64,000 nt of DNA from Ruminiclostridium cellobioparum DSM 1351 = ATCC 15832 (GTDB lineage Bacteria > Bacillota > Clostridia > Acetivibrionales > DSM-1351), in NCBI RefSeq assembly GCF_000621505.1, contig NZ_JHYD01000010.1, positions 62,001-126,000 on the forward strand, written 5' to 3'. Numbering within the stretch: the first letter of the stretch is position 1; each line of letters opens with the position of its first letter. The position numbers were made by a program, and so were the translations under genes. This document shows, one piece after another, positions 16,973-25,792 of the stretch. Below the pieces are notes generated by a model. The model made no database searches. It was not told the origin of the DNA and was given only the letters and a program-made list of their open reading frames with translations.

Positions 16973-17956
16973 CTATTCTAGAAAATCATATTCTGGATCC
17001 AAACTCTTACAGTTTATTACCGCCTGAGCATAGTAACTGTCTTTCAGTTCTATCCCAACAGCTCTACGCCCCATCTGGATAGCCTTATATGGTTCGCTTC
17101 CGATTCCTGCAAAAGGACTCAGCACGATATCATTTGGATTGGTCCAGAGCTGCAATGCCCGTTCAATTACATCAAGCTGCAAAGGGCATATATGCCTTTC
17201 GTCCCTGTCATCCCGGGCGGGTTTACGGTTTAATGTATTACTTTGCTTAATATCCATCCAGACCGGGGAGGCATATCTGCGCCAAACATGATGAGAATAT
17301 ACAGGATCCTCAGAGCTCATATGGGAATGCTTATTGAGAGTGGAATATTGCGATTTCAGCGTAGGTTCAACTTTTGGTGCTTCTGGCTCATTCTCACCGG
17401 CGAAGCTTGTAAAACCCTCTGGATGTGAAATAGGTTCCGGATTATCTCCAGGCTTTCGCATTGTAATTAGATAATCGGGTAGCCCTTGACGACATAATGA
17501 TGAATCCTTTTGTATCTGCTTATGTAGCAGCCCCAGCGCTTTTGTACGAGTTGCTTCCACCAGCGGGTCTTTCCATATAGCTACCCTGGAATGATAAATA
17601 AAATTTCCTGCCTGAAAGATTCTTATAAGGTCTCCCGGGAAATCCTTCAATCCGATATATCCGTCTCTTTCCTTCATAGCCGGGATATCCATACAGTGAA
17701 AACTTAACAACCTGCCGGGCATCAGCACTCTGTATAATTCAAATACCAGAAACTCAAAATTTAAGTAAAACTCATTCTCCGATCTACAGTTACCCATGTC
17801 TCTTTCACTATTCGAATAGGTGTATAATGAAGCAAACGGAGGGCTAAAAATGCTATAATGGATACTGTTATCCGGGATACCCTTTAAAACTTCTATACAA
17901 TCTCCGTGGTACATAGCCCACCTATCGGTAACTGTTTGATTAAAAACCTGCTGCAC
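16973..17956 (-). CDS. Amino-methyltransferase (N6-adenine/N4-cytosine type)
   Basis: A 327-residue DNA methyltransferase of the beta class. The catalytic motif SPPF is at 'IHYSIFSPPFASLY' near the N-terminus and the AdoMet motif at 'DIVLSPFAGIGSEPYKAIQM' near the C-terminus. SPP[FYW] is used for N4-cytosine or N6-adenine, so the target base is not decided. With no restriction enzyme nearby it probably protects phage DNA from host restriction. Its 5' end overlaps the helicase gene by 17 bases. Confidence 0.9.
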   Translation of the reverse strand: MQQVFNQTVTDRWAMYHGDCIEVLKGIPDNSIHYSIFSPPFASLYTYSNSERDMGNCRSENEFYLNFEFLVFELYRVLMPGRLLSFHCMDIPAMKERDGYIGLKDFPGDLIRIFQAGNFIYHSRVAIWKDPLVEATRTKALGLLHKQIQKDSSLCRQGLPDYLITMRKPGDNPEPISHPEGFTSFAGENEPEAPKVEPTLKSQYSTLNKHSHMSSEDPVYSHHVWRRYASPVWMDIKQSNTLNRKPARDDRDERHICPLQLDVIERALQLWTNPNDIVLSPFAGIGSEPYKAIQMGRRAVGIELKDSYYAQAVINCKSLDPEYDFLE

Positions 17957-19322
17957 TTTTTATCATCTCCTCCCATTGAGGCAGTTTTATTTTCATTTGC
18001 GGGTTATACGGTGTCGTTATCCGCTTTGTAGATTGTAATTCTTTCTTCGTAATCTCCTTGGTGTACTCGATCATAGCCCTTTGCATCTTTAAGGCATCGG
18101 CTGTCTTTCTCTCAATATTCTCCTTGACGCATCCCTCTTTTGCGCTTATGACAATATGAACATTTACTGGCTTTTTCTGCCCGAAACGGTAGCAGCGCCT
18201 TACAGCCTGATAGTATTGTTCGTAACTGTCCGAGAGCCCGACAAATATCATGTCTGAACATGTCTGCCAGTTCATACCGAATCCGGCAATTGAGGGTTTC
18301 GTTACAAGGTCTTTCACTTCACCTCTGGAGAATCCCAGCATAGCTGTTTTCTTATGTTCTGGAGCATCGCTGCCTTTTACCTCAACAGCACCGGGGATTG
18401 ACTTTGTAAGTAAATCTGATTCTGCATTAAGGTCACACCATATAAGGCACTGCCCTTCAACACTTTGAGCAATTTCAGCAGCCTTTTTAACTCGTAGATC
18501 GAGGCTATCCTTTCTGGCCTGCCTGCGTTGCGTCAGTGTAAGCGGTTCCCTGATAGGCTCATCCCCGTCTACTATGTGCTCATGAATAATCAGTTCTGGC
18601 AGTATGTAGTCGGTTCCATCGTATCCAAGATCGGCAGGATTGCTGAGGAATATGGACCATGAAGCCATCCATTGCCAAAATACATCCTCAGCATGCTTTT
18701 TTAATCTCCATTTTGAAGTATCCCCACCGTCATGAATGAAAAACATTGATAGCATTTCTGCCCGGCTCATAACTCCTGCAAATTCGCAATGGTTACCGAG
18801 TTCCATAAAGTCATTCGGCGCTGGAGTCGCTGTGCATGCCAGCCTAAAAGGTGTCTGAGAGAAGTTTCCTATAATCTGATTTCTCATTTTAGAATTGTAG
18901 TTCTTCAGTATTGAGGATTCATCCAGAATAATCCCTTCAAACTTATTTGATACAAAGTGATCCAGCATTTCATAATTTGTTATATTGATACCCGGCTGCA
19001 CATCTGCCTGACTCCTGCAAAGGGTTACCGGTATATCAAATTTAGCAGCTTCACGCTTTGTCTGTTCCGCTACAGCCAATGGAGCCAGCAACAGAACATT
19101 TCCTCCGGTATAGTCGTAAACCTGATAACCCCACTCCAGCTGCATAGGGGTTTTACCAAGACCGCAGTCAGCAAATATCGCGCTTTTGCCTCTTGCCAGA
19201 GCACATCTGACGATATCGCACTGAAAATCATACAACATAAGGTTGAGATCGTATTTATTAATTTCAAAGCCAGATGACTCTAATATAAAACGTTTTTTAA
19301 GTAAGAAATCTCGGTAATTCAT
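17940..19322 (-). CDS. SNF2/DEAD-type helicase (intact)
   Basis: A 460-residue superfamily 2 ATPase. It has Walker A 'ADCGLGKTPMQLEWG', the DEAH-box variant 'GIILDESSILKNYNS', motif III 'LACTATPAPND' and the C-terminal 'QAVRRCYRFGQKKPVNVHIV'. It is homologous to the broken helicase at 12231-13608. The start at 19320-19322 follows CAGGAGATTAATACAA; the frame opens earlier at 19367. Phages carry such proteins in replication modules next to VirE and VRR-NUC. It overlaps the C5 methyltransferase gene by 26 bases. Confidence 0.92.
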   Translation of the reverse strand: MNYRDFLLKKRFILESSGFEINKYDLNLMLYDFQCDIVRCALARGKSAIFADCGLGKTPMQLEWGYQVYDYTGGNVLLLAPLAVAEQTKREAAKFDIPVTLCRSQADVQPGINITNYEMLDHFVSNKFEGIILDESSILKNYNSKMRNQIIGNFSQTPFRLACTATPAPNDFMELGNHCEFAGVMSRAEMLSMFFIHDGGDTSKWRLKKHAEDVFWQWMASWSIFLSNPADLGYDGTDYILPELIIHEHIVDGDEPIREPLTLTQRRQARKDSLDLRVKKAAEIAQSVEGQCLIWCDLNAESDLLTKSIPGAVEVKGSDAPEHKKTAMLGFSRGEVKDLVTKPSIAGFGMNWQTCSDMIFVGLSDSYEQYYQAVRRCYRFGQKKPVNVHIVISAKEGCVKENIERKTADALKMQRAMIEYTKEITKKELQSTKRITTPYNPQMKIKLPQWEEMIKSAAGF

Positions 19323-19995
19323 TTGTATTAATCTCCTGACTATTTGCTTTAAAAAAGGCTTCCGCAAATCCTTTAGGTGTGATAGCTCTTAATGCGGCTC
19401 GGCTTAATCCTAGCCCCCTATATTCATCTGGAACTATAGGTACAGCCATTCCCCGGCCATTTATTCTTCCGTTTGGGAATCGTCTTGTAGGATCACTGGG
19501 CTTTTCGGATACAGTTTTTACAGGAGGTTTAAAGTAACCCCAAATATCCGTTGGTTTTATTCCAGTATCGCCGAATTCCCATTGTTCAAATGCGAAATAT
19601 GGATTCCCCAAGAACTGCCGTAAAAAACCTTTTGGATTCTCCATTGCCCAGAACTGTAATTTAGTATGTAACCTACATTTCCAGATAATTTGTAAACAAG
19701 CTTCAACAACTTTCATAGCTTCCTTAAAATTTCTCACAGCGTTACCTTTTGCTAATGAAAACTCCGTGCAAGGCGGTGCAGCCAATATTCCGTAAACGTC
19801 ATCGAATAACACGCAAATTGTATCCCTGTATTGCACATCCTGCCGGATAAACTCTACGCCATAATTGTTAAACTCAATTTTAGTAACATCCCATGCCGGC
19901 AGTGTTATAACCTTGACATCATAACCCGCTTCTTTATACGGCCGGCTCCAGCTCCCAGTTCCACCACACAAATCTAAAATCAATTTTTTATTCAT
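19297..19995 (-). CDS. DNA cytosine-5 methyltransferase-like protein
   Basis: A 232-residue protein with motif I 'LILDLCGGTGSWSRPYKEAG' and the catalytic Pro-Cys in 'ILAAPPCTEFSLAKGN'; 'QFWAMENPKGFLRQFLGNPY' corresponds to the ENV-type motif. It is short for a C5 methyltransferase and seems to have a much reduced target-recognition region. The start at 19993-19995 has GGAGGTTAAAC before it. It probably modifies phage DNA as protection; the target sequence is unknown. Confidence 0.85.
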   Translation of the reverse strand: MNKKLILDLCGGTGSWSRPYKEAGYDVKVITLPAWDVTKIEFNNYGVEFIRQDVQYRDTICVLFDDVYGILAAPPCTEFSLAKGNAVRNFKEAMKVVEACLQIIWKCRLHTKLQFWAMENPKGFLRQFLGNPYFAFEQWEFGDTGIKPTDIWGYFKPPVKTVSEKPSDPTRRFPNGRINGRGMAVPIVPDEYRGLGLSRAALRAITPKGFAEAFFKANSQEINTNELPRFLT

Positions 19996-20038
19996 GTTTA
20001 ACCTCCACATATGGCGGTGCCGCGCATTCTTTTCATTT

Positions 20039-22006
20039 TTAATCTTTTCTATAAAACTCTGTTTCATATCCGTCTGCCCTGAGTGGCAACCCAGGAGCCC
20101 ATTCTATCGGTTGGCTCATTATTTCATTAACCTGCGTAAGAGCCCCGGTATCAGTATTTGGTACATCCAGAATGACCTCATCATGGACATGCATTCTTAT
20201 GTCATATCCTGCTTCATACAGGCGTATCATATTAACCGCTAAACAATCCCTTGCTACAGCCTGCACTATGTTTTCTACCAGTTTCGGGCCATATGTATCT
20301 ATCCGCCCCCAAGTCTTTTTTACCTGGTCCATTCCCTCATATGTAAGCGCTGGACGTCCGAATTTTCCTTCTCGGATTTGTGGCCTTACGTAAGCCAGCT
20401 TACGCCCTGACGGTAATTTGATAAACATGTAACCATCTTGGTAGGAAAAGGTTATGCCATATTGAATCCTTATCGTTCTGCGCTCACCTACAGCTGCCAT
20501 TGCTGCTTTATCGACATCCCACCAGAATTTAATGATTTTAGGATTAGCTCTACGCCATGCCGTTACCAGGTCGGGCAATTCGTCTGCATCCAATCCCATT
20601 TTAAGAGCTCCCATAGCCTCAAGTGCTCCAACACTGCCACCGTATCCAAGGGCCAGTTCAGCAATCTTACCTTTCTGCCTGAGTGGATTTCCTTTTGTAA
20701 TTTCTTCTATAGGGACGTGGAACATCTGAGAAGCTGAGGCCTCATATATCTTTCCGTGACTCTGGAATACTTTCATTCTCCATGTTTCTCCCGCCAGCCA
20801 AGCTATTACCCTCGCTTCAATTGCTGAAAAGTCAGATACTATGAACCGGCATCCCTCCGACGGAATAAAAGCAGTTCTGATAAGCTGTGACAGTACAAAT
20901 GGCGGGCTACCAAAAAGAAGTTCTATTGCTTCAAACTCTCCGTCCCTAAGTAGTTGTCTGGCTACACCTAAATCCGGTATTTTGTTCTGTGGCAGGTTTT
21001 GTACTTGAATCAATCTTCCTGCCCAGCGCCACGTACGATTGGCACCGCAGAACTGTAGCAGCCCCCTTGCTCTATCGTCTGAACACATTGCACGTTCCAT
21101 CGCTTCATACTTTTTGGTGCTGGTCTTTGACATCTCTTTCCGCAACTCAAGCATCCTGGTGACATCCTCATCCCCCTGAGCCTGGTCAAGTAACTGAGGT
21201 ATGTACTCCTTACCAAGACCGTTAGCAACAGTCAACCCTTGCTCTTTGAGCCATTCTGTTAATTGAGCTGGGCTATTTGGATTATCAAGGCCTGTAAGTT
21301 CCTTTGCCTCTGCCTCAAGTCTGGCTGCATATTCTGCATCACATTTAAGAGCCTGTTGCACGAGTACCGGATCAAGTCTCACACCGGAGTCATTGATTTT
21401 CTGATCCAGCGCCCACAATTCCCACTCATTTTCAGGAATCGGATACTTCTCAATAGCCTTTCTGATGGTTCTCTCTACCTCAACATCCTGCTTGTTATAT
21501 GCTTTAAATTGCTGCCACTTATCTGGTGCATGGTGCAGTAAATTGCGAGTTCTGCCGCCATTTACTTTTGTGGGCTTACATGGAACCGAGAAGTATTTTA
21601 TAAGGTTCTTACCTGCTGTATCCTTCTGGGCACTTAATCCGAGTACTTTTGCTACTGCCTCAAGGTTGCCCGGCAGGCCCAGGGATAAAGCATGAACCGA
21701 AGTACATCTCCACTGCTCCGGAAACATTGTTATGGTGTAGAATTTTGCTAAACATGTTCTTTCAAAGTTGGCATTATAGGCGGCTTTTATTACTTCTGGG
21801 TTTTGAAGATCTCCCCTTACATGTTCCGGCAATTCTTCAAAGTCTGCCAGGTCGATTACAGTTATAGGCTCATCATCGTAGGCATACGCAAAGAGAAGTA
21901 TTTCAAAGTCAGGAGCTTCAACATATCTGTAAACCCCGCATTTTATAAGGTCTACACTGCTATAGGTTTCGATATCTATAGATAATATTTTCATTATGCC
22001 TAACAT
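20039..22006 (-). CDS. Phage DNA polymerase I-like protein
   Basis: A 655-residue family A polymerase with a 3'-5' exonuclease domain. The exonuclease motif 'ILSIDIETYSSVDL' (Asp11, Glu13) opens the protein. Polymerase motif A is 'VSDFSAIEARVIAWLAGE' near residue 390, motif B lies around 'RQKGKIAELALGYGGSVGAL', and motif C is 'MHVHDEVILDVP' near 605. No 5' nuclease domain is present. The ATG overlaps the end of the PAPS-like gene. It replicates phage DNA with the VirE primase-helicase. Confidence 0.93.
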   Translation of the reverse strand: MLGIMKILSIDIETYSSVDLIKCGVYRYVEAPDFEILLFAYAYDDEPITVIDLADFEELPEHVRGDLQNPEVIKAAYNANFERTCLAKFYTITMFPEQWRCTSVHALSLGLPGNLEAVAKVLGLSAQKDTAGKNLIKYFSVPCKPTKVNGGRTRNLLHHAPDKWQQFKAYNKQDVEVERTIRKAIEKYPIPENEWELWALDQKINDSGVRLDPVLVQQALKCDAEYAARLEAEAKELTGLDNPNSPAQLTEWLKEQGLTVANGLGKEYIPQLLDQAQGDEDVTRMLELRKEMSKTSTKKYEAMERAMCSDDRARGLLQFCGANRTWRWAGRLIQVQNLPQNKIPDLGVARQLLRDGEFEAIELLFGSPPFVLSQLIRTAFIPSEGCRFIVSDFSAIEARVIAWLAGETWRMKVFQSHGKIYEASASQMFHVPIEEITKGNPLRQKGKIAELALGYGGSVGALEAMGALKMGLDADELPDLVTAWRRANPKIIKFWWDVDKAAMAAVGERRTIRIQYGITFSYQDGYMFIKLPSGRKLAYVRPQIREGKFGRPALTYEGMDQVKKTWGRIDTYGPKLVENIVQAVARDCLAVNMIRLYEAGYDIRMHVHDEVILDVPNTDTGALTQVNEIMSQPIEWAPGLPLRADGYETEFYRKD

Positions 22007-23343
22007 GGCCCCCCTTCACTTCCTCCAAAGGCTCCTACCGGAAACGTCCATTGCCCTTCAGGAAGAAACATTTCGTCTGCTCTGAATTCACCCGTTTTCA
22101 ATTGCCTTATTGCTTCTGCATCTGAATAATCTAAACAACTTTCTGCTCCTAATATGTACTCTTCCATTGTCTTTTTATTATCCAAGGTAAAGCCCAATAT
22201 CTTTTCATCCTGGCATACTTCATCAAAACAACTAGGAAACAATTCCTTTATTCCTACCCAATGCTTAGGAAGTGAAAATATACACATCATGCAGCTGCAA
22301 CGATTCCAACCAACTCTATAACATGGATGAGGGTTGCAATTATTTCTCTTAAACACTTCCCAAATATCTCTTTCGGTGTAGTCTATAACTGGTCTCCACC
22401 AATGTACCAACCTTTTACTTTTAGCAGTTGCATTAGTCCTGTGTATCTCCATTTCATTGTACTTGGAACGTCCTGCACTTTCTCCCCTGCGTTCTCCTGA
22501 TATAATAAGTATCTTAGAATTTTGTTTTATTTTGTCTACATGGTGAGTGACAGTATCTTGTACACTTGCCTTCAACGATCCGCTGCACCATCTGCCTTGA
22601 TGACATCCACTCTTTGCAGGAAACTTATGTCTGTTGCTTCCAAGACTTCTGAGCTCATTAAACTTTTCTAAATTTCGTATGACTGTATCCCCTACAACTA
22701 TTTTTAAATAAGCACTGCACCACCGTACATTTAAATCTGCTGACTTTGCAGGGAACTTCATTCTATAGCCATATTCCTTTAATTCGTCTGAATCCAAAAT
22801 ATTTTCTCTTAATTCTTGGCTTCGTTCCTGTAGCTTTGATAACTTACAGGTTTTAACTTCTCCGTTATCCGTGTACTGAATTGGATGGCTTGAACCTACT
22901 CTGTAAACTTCCCCCCAAAATCCATTCTGTCTCCATGATAGTCTGAGATATGTTCCGGTAGCTTCAGCAAACGATTTTACATAATTTGCAGTGCAAGGCC
23001 AATCCATTTTTCTCGTTGGGTGTCCCCCGTCTATATCATGGTGCCATAATTCAATCTTTTCTTTAGGAACACCCATTTCTATAAGTTTAAAGTAACACGC
23101 TGTTGAATCCTTGCCGCCTGAGAACAAAATAATTATCTTGTCATAATCTTCAAGTGGTAGAAGTTGTTCCAAATGAAACTTTTGTTGATGCGGTGTATTG
23201 GCTTTCCCTGGGACTACAGGTTTTATAACGTGACCTGTTCCATATATTTTTGAATCTTTTACTCCCAATGTTACGGGAGTATTTATTGTACACTCTGAAT
23301 CTTTTACTATCGGTGATTCATTAACTATATTCATTTCGTTCAC
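22000..23343 (-). CDS. PAPS reductase/DndC-like ATP pyrophosphatase with internal duplication
   Basis: A 447-residue protein of the PAPS reductase superfamily. The PP-loop SGGKDS is at residues 75-80, 'HHDIDGG' at 101-107, and a Cys cluster (Cys341, 349, 351, 354) resembles an iron-sulfur or zinc site. A 34-residue block at 196-229 recurs at 240-273; both copies keep KFPAKS...RWCS..LK..V.DTV. The likely GTG start at 23341-23343 lacks a strong binding site. The gene is cut off from the upstream DUF2815 gene by a terminator. Sulfur transfer, DNA modification or nucleotide sulfation chemistry are possible; none is shown. Confidence 0.8.
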   Translation of the reverse strand: MNEMNIVNESPIVKDSECTINTPVTLGVKDSKIYGTGHVIKPVVPGKANTPHQQKFHLEQLLPLEDYDKIIILFSGGKDSTACYFKLIEMGVPKEKIELWHHDIDGGHPTRKMDWPCTANYVKSFAEATGTYLRLSWRQNGFWGEVYRVGSSHPIQYTDNGEVKTCKLSKLQERSQELRENILDSDELKEYGYRMKFPAKSADLNVRWCSAYLKIVVGDTVIRNLEKFNELRSLGSNRHKFPAKSGCHQGRWCSGSLKASVQDTVTHHVDKIKQNSKILIISGERRGESAGRSKYNEMEIHRTNATAKSKRLVHWWRPVIDYTERDIWEVFKRNNCNPHPCYRVGWNRCSCMMCIFSLPKHWVGIKELFPSCFDEVCQDEKILGFTLDNKKTMEEYILGAESCLDYSDAEAIRQLKTGEFRADEMFLPEGQWTFPVGAFGGSEGGPC

Positions 23344-23423
23344 GTCTGAACGACCGGCCAGTCTTTACCTAGGATTATTCATATCCTTTCTGCACTCATT
23401 TGGTATGCGATCTTCTAAACTTA

Positions 23424-23455
23424 GAAAAAAGCGGGGACTCTTGCGAATCCCCGTA
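23424..23455 (-). terminator. Terminator after the DUF2815 gene
   Basis: CGGGGA and TCCCCG pair around a ten-base loop, and on the minus strand the stem is followed by six T. It ends transcription of the early block and leaves the PAPS-like gene needing read-through or its own promoter. Confidence 0.85.
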
Positions 23456-23460
23456 TTTGA

Positions 23461-24027
23461 TTAATCCAGTAAATCGTCGTCATCGTCCTCTATTTCGTCA
23501 AAGTCGTCCTCTGCTCTGGACCTTCCCCCCAGGTAATCTCCGTCAGCTACCTTCTGAATGTTGTTGAGTCCGCAGGCTATTCCTTTATTACCGGCAGTAT
23601 TGAACGCATAGAAATTAACACTGGCTCTGGCGTAGCATCCAGAGTATACTTCTGTAGAATCAGTTATCTCATTCTTATACCGGTCAATGATACCCGGCTT
23701 TTGCTTGCTGGAGGCATTAATAAAATAATGTCCTGCATATTCGGGGTTATCTTCGGCTCTTTCCTCGTCGCCATCACGCAATGGGGTTTTTAGATTGGCT
23801 GGAATCTTGCCGCTTTTGTCTTTGATTTTGTCTGCACCTGTCTGTTTTGCGGCTTCAATCGCGGCTTTAATCTTCTTAACAGTTTCCTTGTCTGTCTTTG
23901 GAATTAACAGGCATGCGCTGTATTTTGGATCCTGGCTATCATCAATAGCTGCCGGAGTGAATAAGTGTGCATATGAAAGTCTTACCTTTCCTGTAATAAC
24001 CTTAGTATCTGTATTTGTAATTGCCAT
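23461..24027 (-). CDS. DUF2815 family ssDNA-binding-type protein
   Basis: A 188-residue protein of the DUF2815 family, which is found in Firmicutes phage replication modules and is thought to be an OB-fold single-strand DNA-binding protein. 'TGKVRLSYAHLFTPAAIDDS' opens the fold, 'RASVNFYAFNTAGNKGIACG' closes it, and the tail is extremely acidic (EIEDDDDDLLD), as in SSB-type tails. The ATG at 24025-24027 follows AAGGAGATTAAAACT; the frame opens at 24090. Its neighbour DUF2800 nuclease is its standard partner. Confidence 0.9.
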   Translation of the reverse strand: MAITNTDTKVITGKVRLSYAHLFTPAAIDDSQDPKYSACLLIPKTDKETVKKIKAAIEAAKQTGADKIKDKSGKIPANLKTPLRDGDEERAEDNPEYAGHYFINASSKQKPGIIDRYKNEITDSTEVYSGCYARASVNFYAFNTAGNKGIACGLNNIQKVADGDYLGGRSRAEDDFDEIEDDDDDLLD

Positions 24028-24043
24028 AGTTTTAATCTCCTTT

Positions 24044-24205
24044 TTATTTTGGTTGTTTTTTAAGTTTGAATTTATTACGGCAAGGGTCACAATCCTTGCA
24101 ATTTGGATACGTTGCGCATTTTGGCTTATAAGAACAGTGGGGTTCCGGATTAACCCCGCAAAGCTTAGCTAATTCTTTGAATAGCCCTTTATATGAATCT
24201 TCCAA
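24044..24205 (-). CDS. Small Cys-rich protein
   Basis: A 53-residue frame starting at TTG (24203-24205) behind TTAGGGGGTG, filling the gap between DUF2800 and DUF2815. It reads MEDSYKGLFKELAKLCGVNP, then C-x5-C-x5-C-x2-C-x2-C in 'HCSYKPKCATYPNCKDCDPC'. The Cys pattern points to a small zinc or iron-sulfur binding module. Similar micro-genes occur between these two phage genes, but the function is unknown. Confidence 0.6.
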   Translation of the reverse strand: MEDSYKGLFKELAKLCGVNPEPHCSYKPKCATYPNCKDCDPCRNKFKLKKQPK

Positions 24206-24216
24206 ATGAGCACCCC

Positions 24217-25407
24217 CTAACTTAAAATATCATCGTCAAAATCTTTTACTGCTGATGCTACTGAGGAAAGCTCTGGGCGTGGGTCACTCTCTTTTGCAAG
24301 AGTGGCTTTACCTGCAGGCTTAATAACAAGGTCTTTGAGATAATCAGCAAACAGTTTTTTACCGATCTTCTTTTCCATATCTGTGATACCCCATATTTCT
24401 TGAGGCTGATAGATAACTTCGGTGGAATAGCCTTCTTCTTTGAGCTTTGTAGCAACTGCTTCCTTATCGGTATATTTTCTGTTACTCCTACCTTCAACCA
24501 ACTTCCAGCCAGGGAACTTGACTCCGTGATTCTCTGCCTGATCAAGTGCATATTCCTGTATGTCCTTTGCCCATTTCTGTAAGGCATCGGCTTGCTCCAG
24601 TATTACCGCTATTTCATCATGTGTAAGTATGTTGGGATTCTGAAACTCGTATCTGGCCATTTCAAGATTATCCTCAGCCCTTTTCCTGCATACCGCTTTA
24701 GCCCTGCAGAACTGGCAGTGATCACCGGATTTATATTCACCCTCACCGGCAAATGCTAATGCTGCTACCGGTTTAACTTCCGTTTCCCCCCACTCAAGTA
24801 GTTCCTGTACGGTTATTTCATCTTCCGAAACACTATCAAGTCTTGGTTGAATAATTGTCATCCTGACTTTATCGAAGTCATACAGCATACTATATTCGTT
24901 GATAGCGCCTAAAGCATACAGCCGCATTTGTGGGTTGCCGACTGCTGAAACAGGTACACCTTGACCGTATTTAAGATCCACGATTTCAATTACACCCTCG
25001 GATATTAAGACTACGTCGGCTGTTCCAGATCCATCTTGAGCCCAAGAAGAATAATTTAGTTCTTGTTCCAGCAGGATAAAGGCATCCTTGCAATCTTTCT
25101 TCAATGTAAGGTACTTTTCGCCTACAATTGTTTTATACTGTTCTATGTACTCCAGCATGCTTTGACTGTATAGTGGATTTTTTTGAAATTCAATGAGTTT
25201 CTTCTTATATATACTGGGTTTTAGTTCAGTGGTGAGATTACCTCTCAGGAGATGTTCAGCGAGTTCATGGGCGAAGGTTCCTAAAATGGCATCTTCACTT
25301 TTACTTTCTGGGAACTGCTCCTCCAATCTTGGACTTGGGGGACAATTCATCCAACGTTTAGAGCCAGATGCCGATAGCAGGGCATGAGCTCTTTCACTGT
25401 GGCCCAT
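24217..25407 (-). CDS. DUF2800 family RecB/Cas4-like nuclease
   Basis: A 396-residue protein of the DUF2800 family with a PD-(D/E)xK exonuclease core: 'LGTFAHELAEHLL' supplies the His, 'DGSGTADVVLI' the Asp, and 'VIEIVDLKYGQGVPVSAVGN' the catalytic Asp-Leu-Lys. 'HCQFCRAKAVCRKRAEDN' adds Cys residues like those of AddB/Cas4-type iron-sulfur nucleases. It probably works with the DUF2815 protein as an exonuclease and annealing pair in phage recombination. That pairing is inferred. Confidence 0.9.
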   Translation of the reverse strand: MGHSERAHALLSASGSKRWMNCPPSPRLEEQFPESKSEDAILGTFAHELAEHLLRGNLTTELKPSIYKKKLIEFQKNPLYSQSMLEYIEQYKTIVGEKYLTLKKDCKDAFILLEQELNYSSWAQDGSGTADVVLISEGVIEIVDLKYGQGVPVSAVGNPQMRLYALGAINEYSMLYDFDKVRMTIIQPRLDSVSEDEITVQELLEWGETEVKPVAALAFAGEGEYKSGDHCQFCRAKAVCRKRAEDNLEMARYEFQNPNILTHDEIAVILEQADALQKWAKDIQEYALDQAENHGVKFPGWKLVEGRSNRKYTDKEAVATKLKEEGYSTEVIYQPQEIWGITDMEKKIGKKLFADYLKDLVIKPAGKATLAKESDPRPELSSVASAVKDFDDDILS

Positions 25408-25408
25408 T

Positions 25409-25771
25409 CTATAACCCCTCCGCTTCTTTCAGAACTTCCGCAAATTTCTCAGGGGGGATTTCCGATAACTTGGATGCACCGAATTTATTAATAAGTTCTT
25501 TTACCGGCTTGCCTGCACGAGTCAATTCAGCAAGTTTGCCCCTAACTTCTTCAAGGGTAATAACAACTGGTTCATCAGTTTTTTCAGGTTCAGGATCTTT
25601 TTGTGGTTTTTCCTTTTCCTTCTTATCTGCCTTAGAGTTTGTAGCTTTCTTAGCTTCGTCTTTAGTTGATTCGGCAGATGTAATTGCTCTACCGCCCATA
25701 GCTAATGCTAAATTATTGAGAGCTGATGACAGCTCCGGTGCACTTACATTAACGTTTACTGTGATTTCCAT
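25409..25771 (-). CDS. Hypothetical early phage protein
   Basis: A 120-residue protein directly upstream of the DUF2800 gene, one base apart. The N-terminus is a beta strand (MEITVNVNVSAPELSSALNN), the middle a Lys/Glu/Pro-rich linker ('DKKEKEKPQKDPEPEKTDEP'), and the C-terminus a helical module ('VRGKLAELTRAGKPVKELIN') of the kind seen in phage proteins beside RecT/SSB genes. Function is unassigned; DNA binding is possible. Confidence 0.72.
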   Translation of the reverse strand: MEITVNVNVSAPELSSALNNLALAMGGRAITSAESTKDEAKKATNSKADKKEKEKPQKDPEPEKTDEPVVITLEEVRGKLAELTRAGKPVKELINKFGASKLSEIPPEKFAEVLKEAEGL

Positions 25772-25792
25772 ATTCTTTATTCTCCTTCTATG

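Noticed and set aside
22000-23343. Dnd phosphorothioation locus
   Set aside because: Only one DndC-like gene is present; no dndA, B, D, E or related genes lie near.
23338-23352. SOS box upstream of the PAPS-like gene (GTTCA-CGTC-TGAAC)
   Set aside because: The palindrome has the reverse polarity of a LexA site and lies on the start codon region; probably chance.
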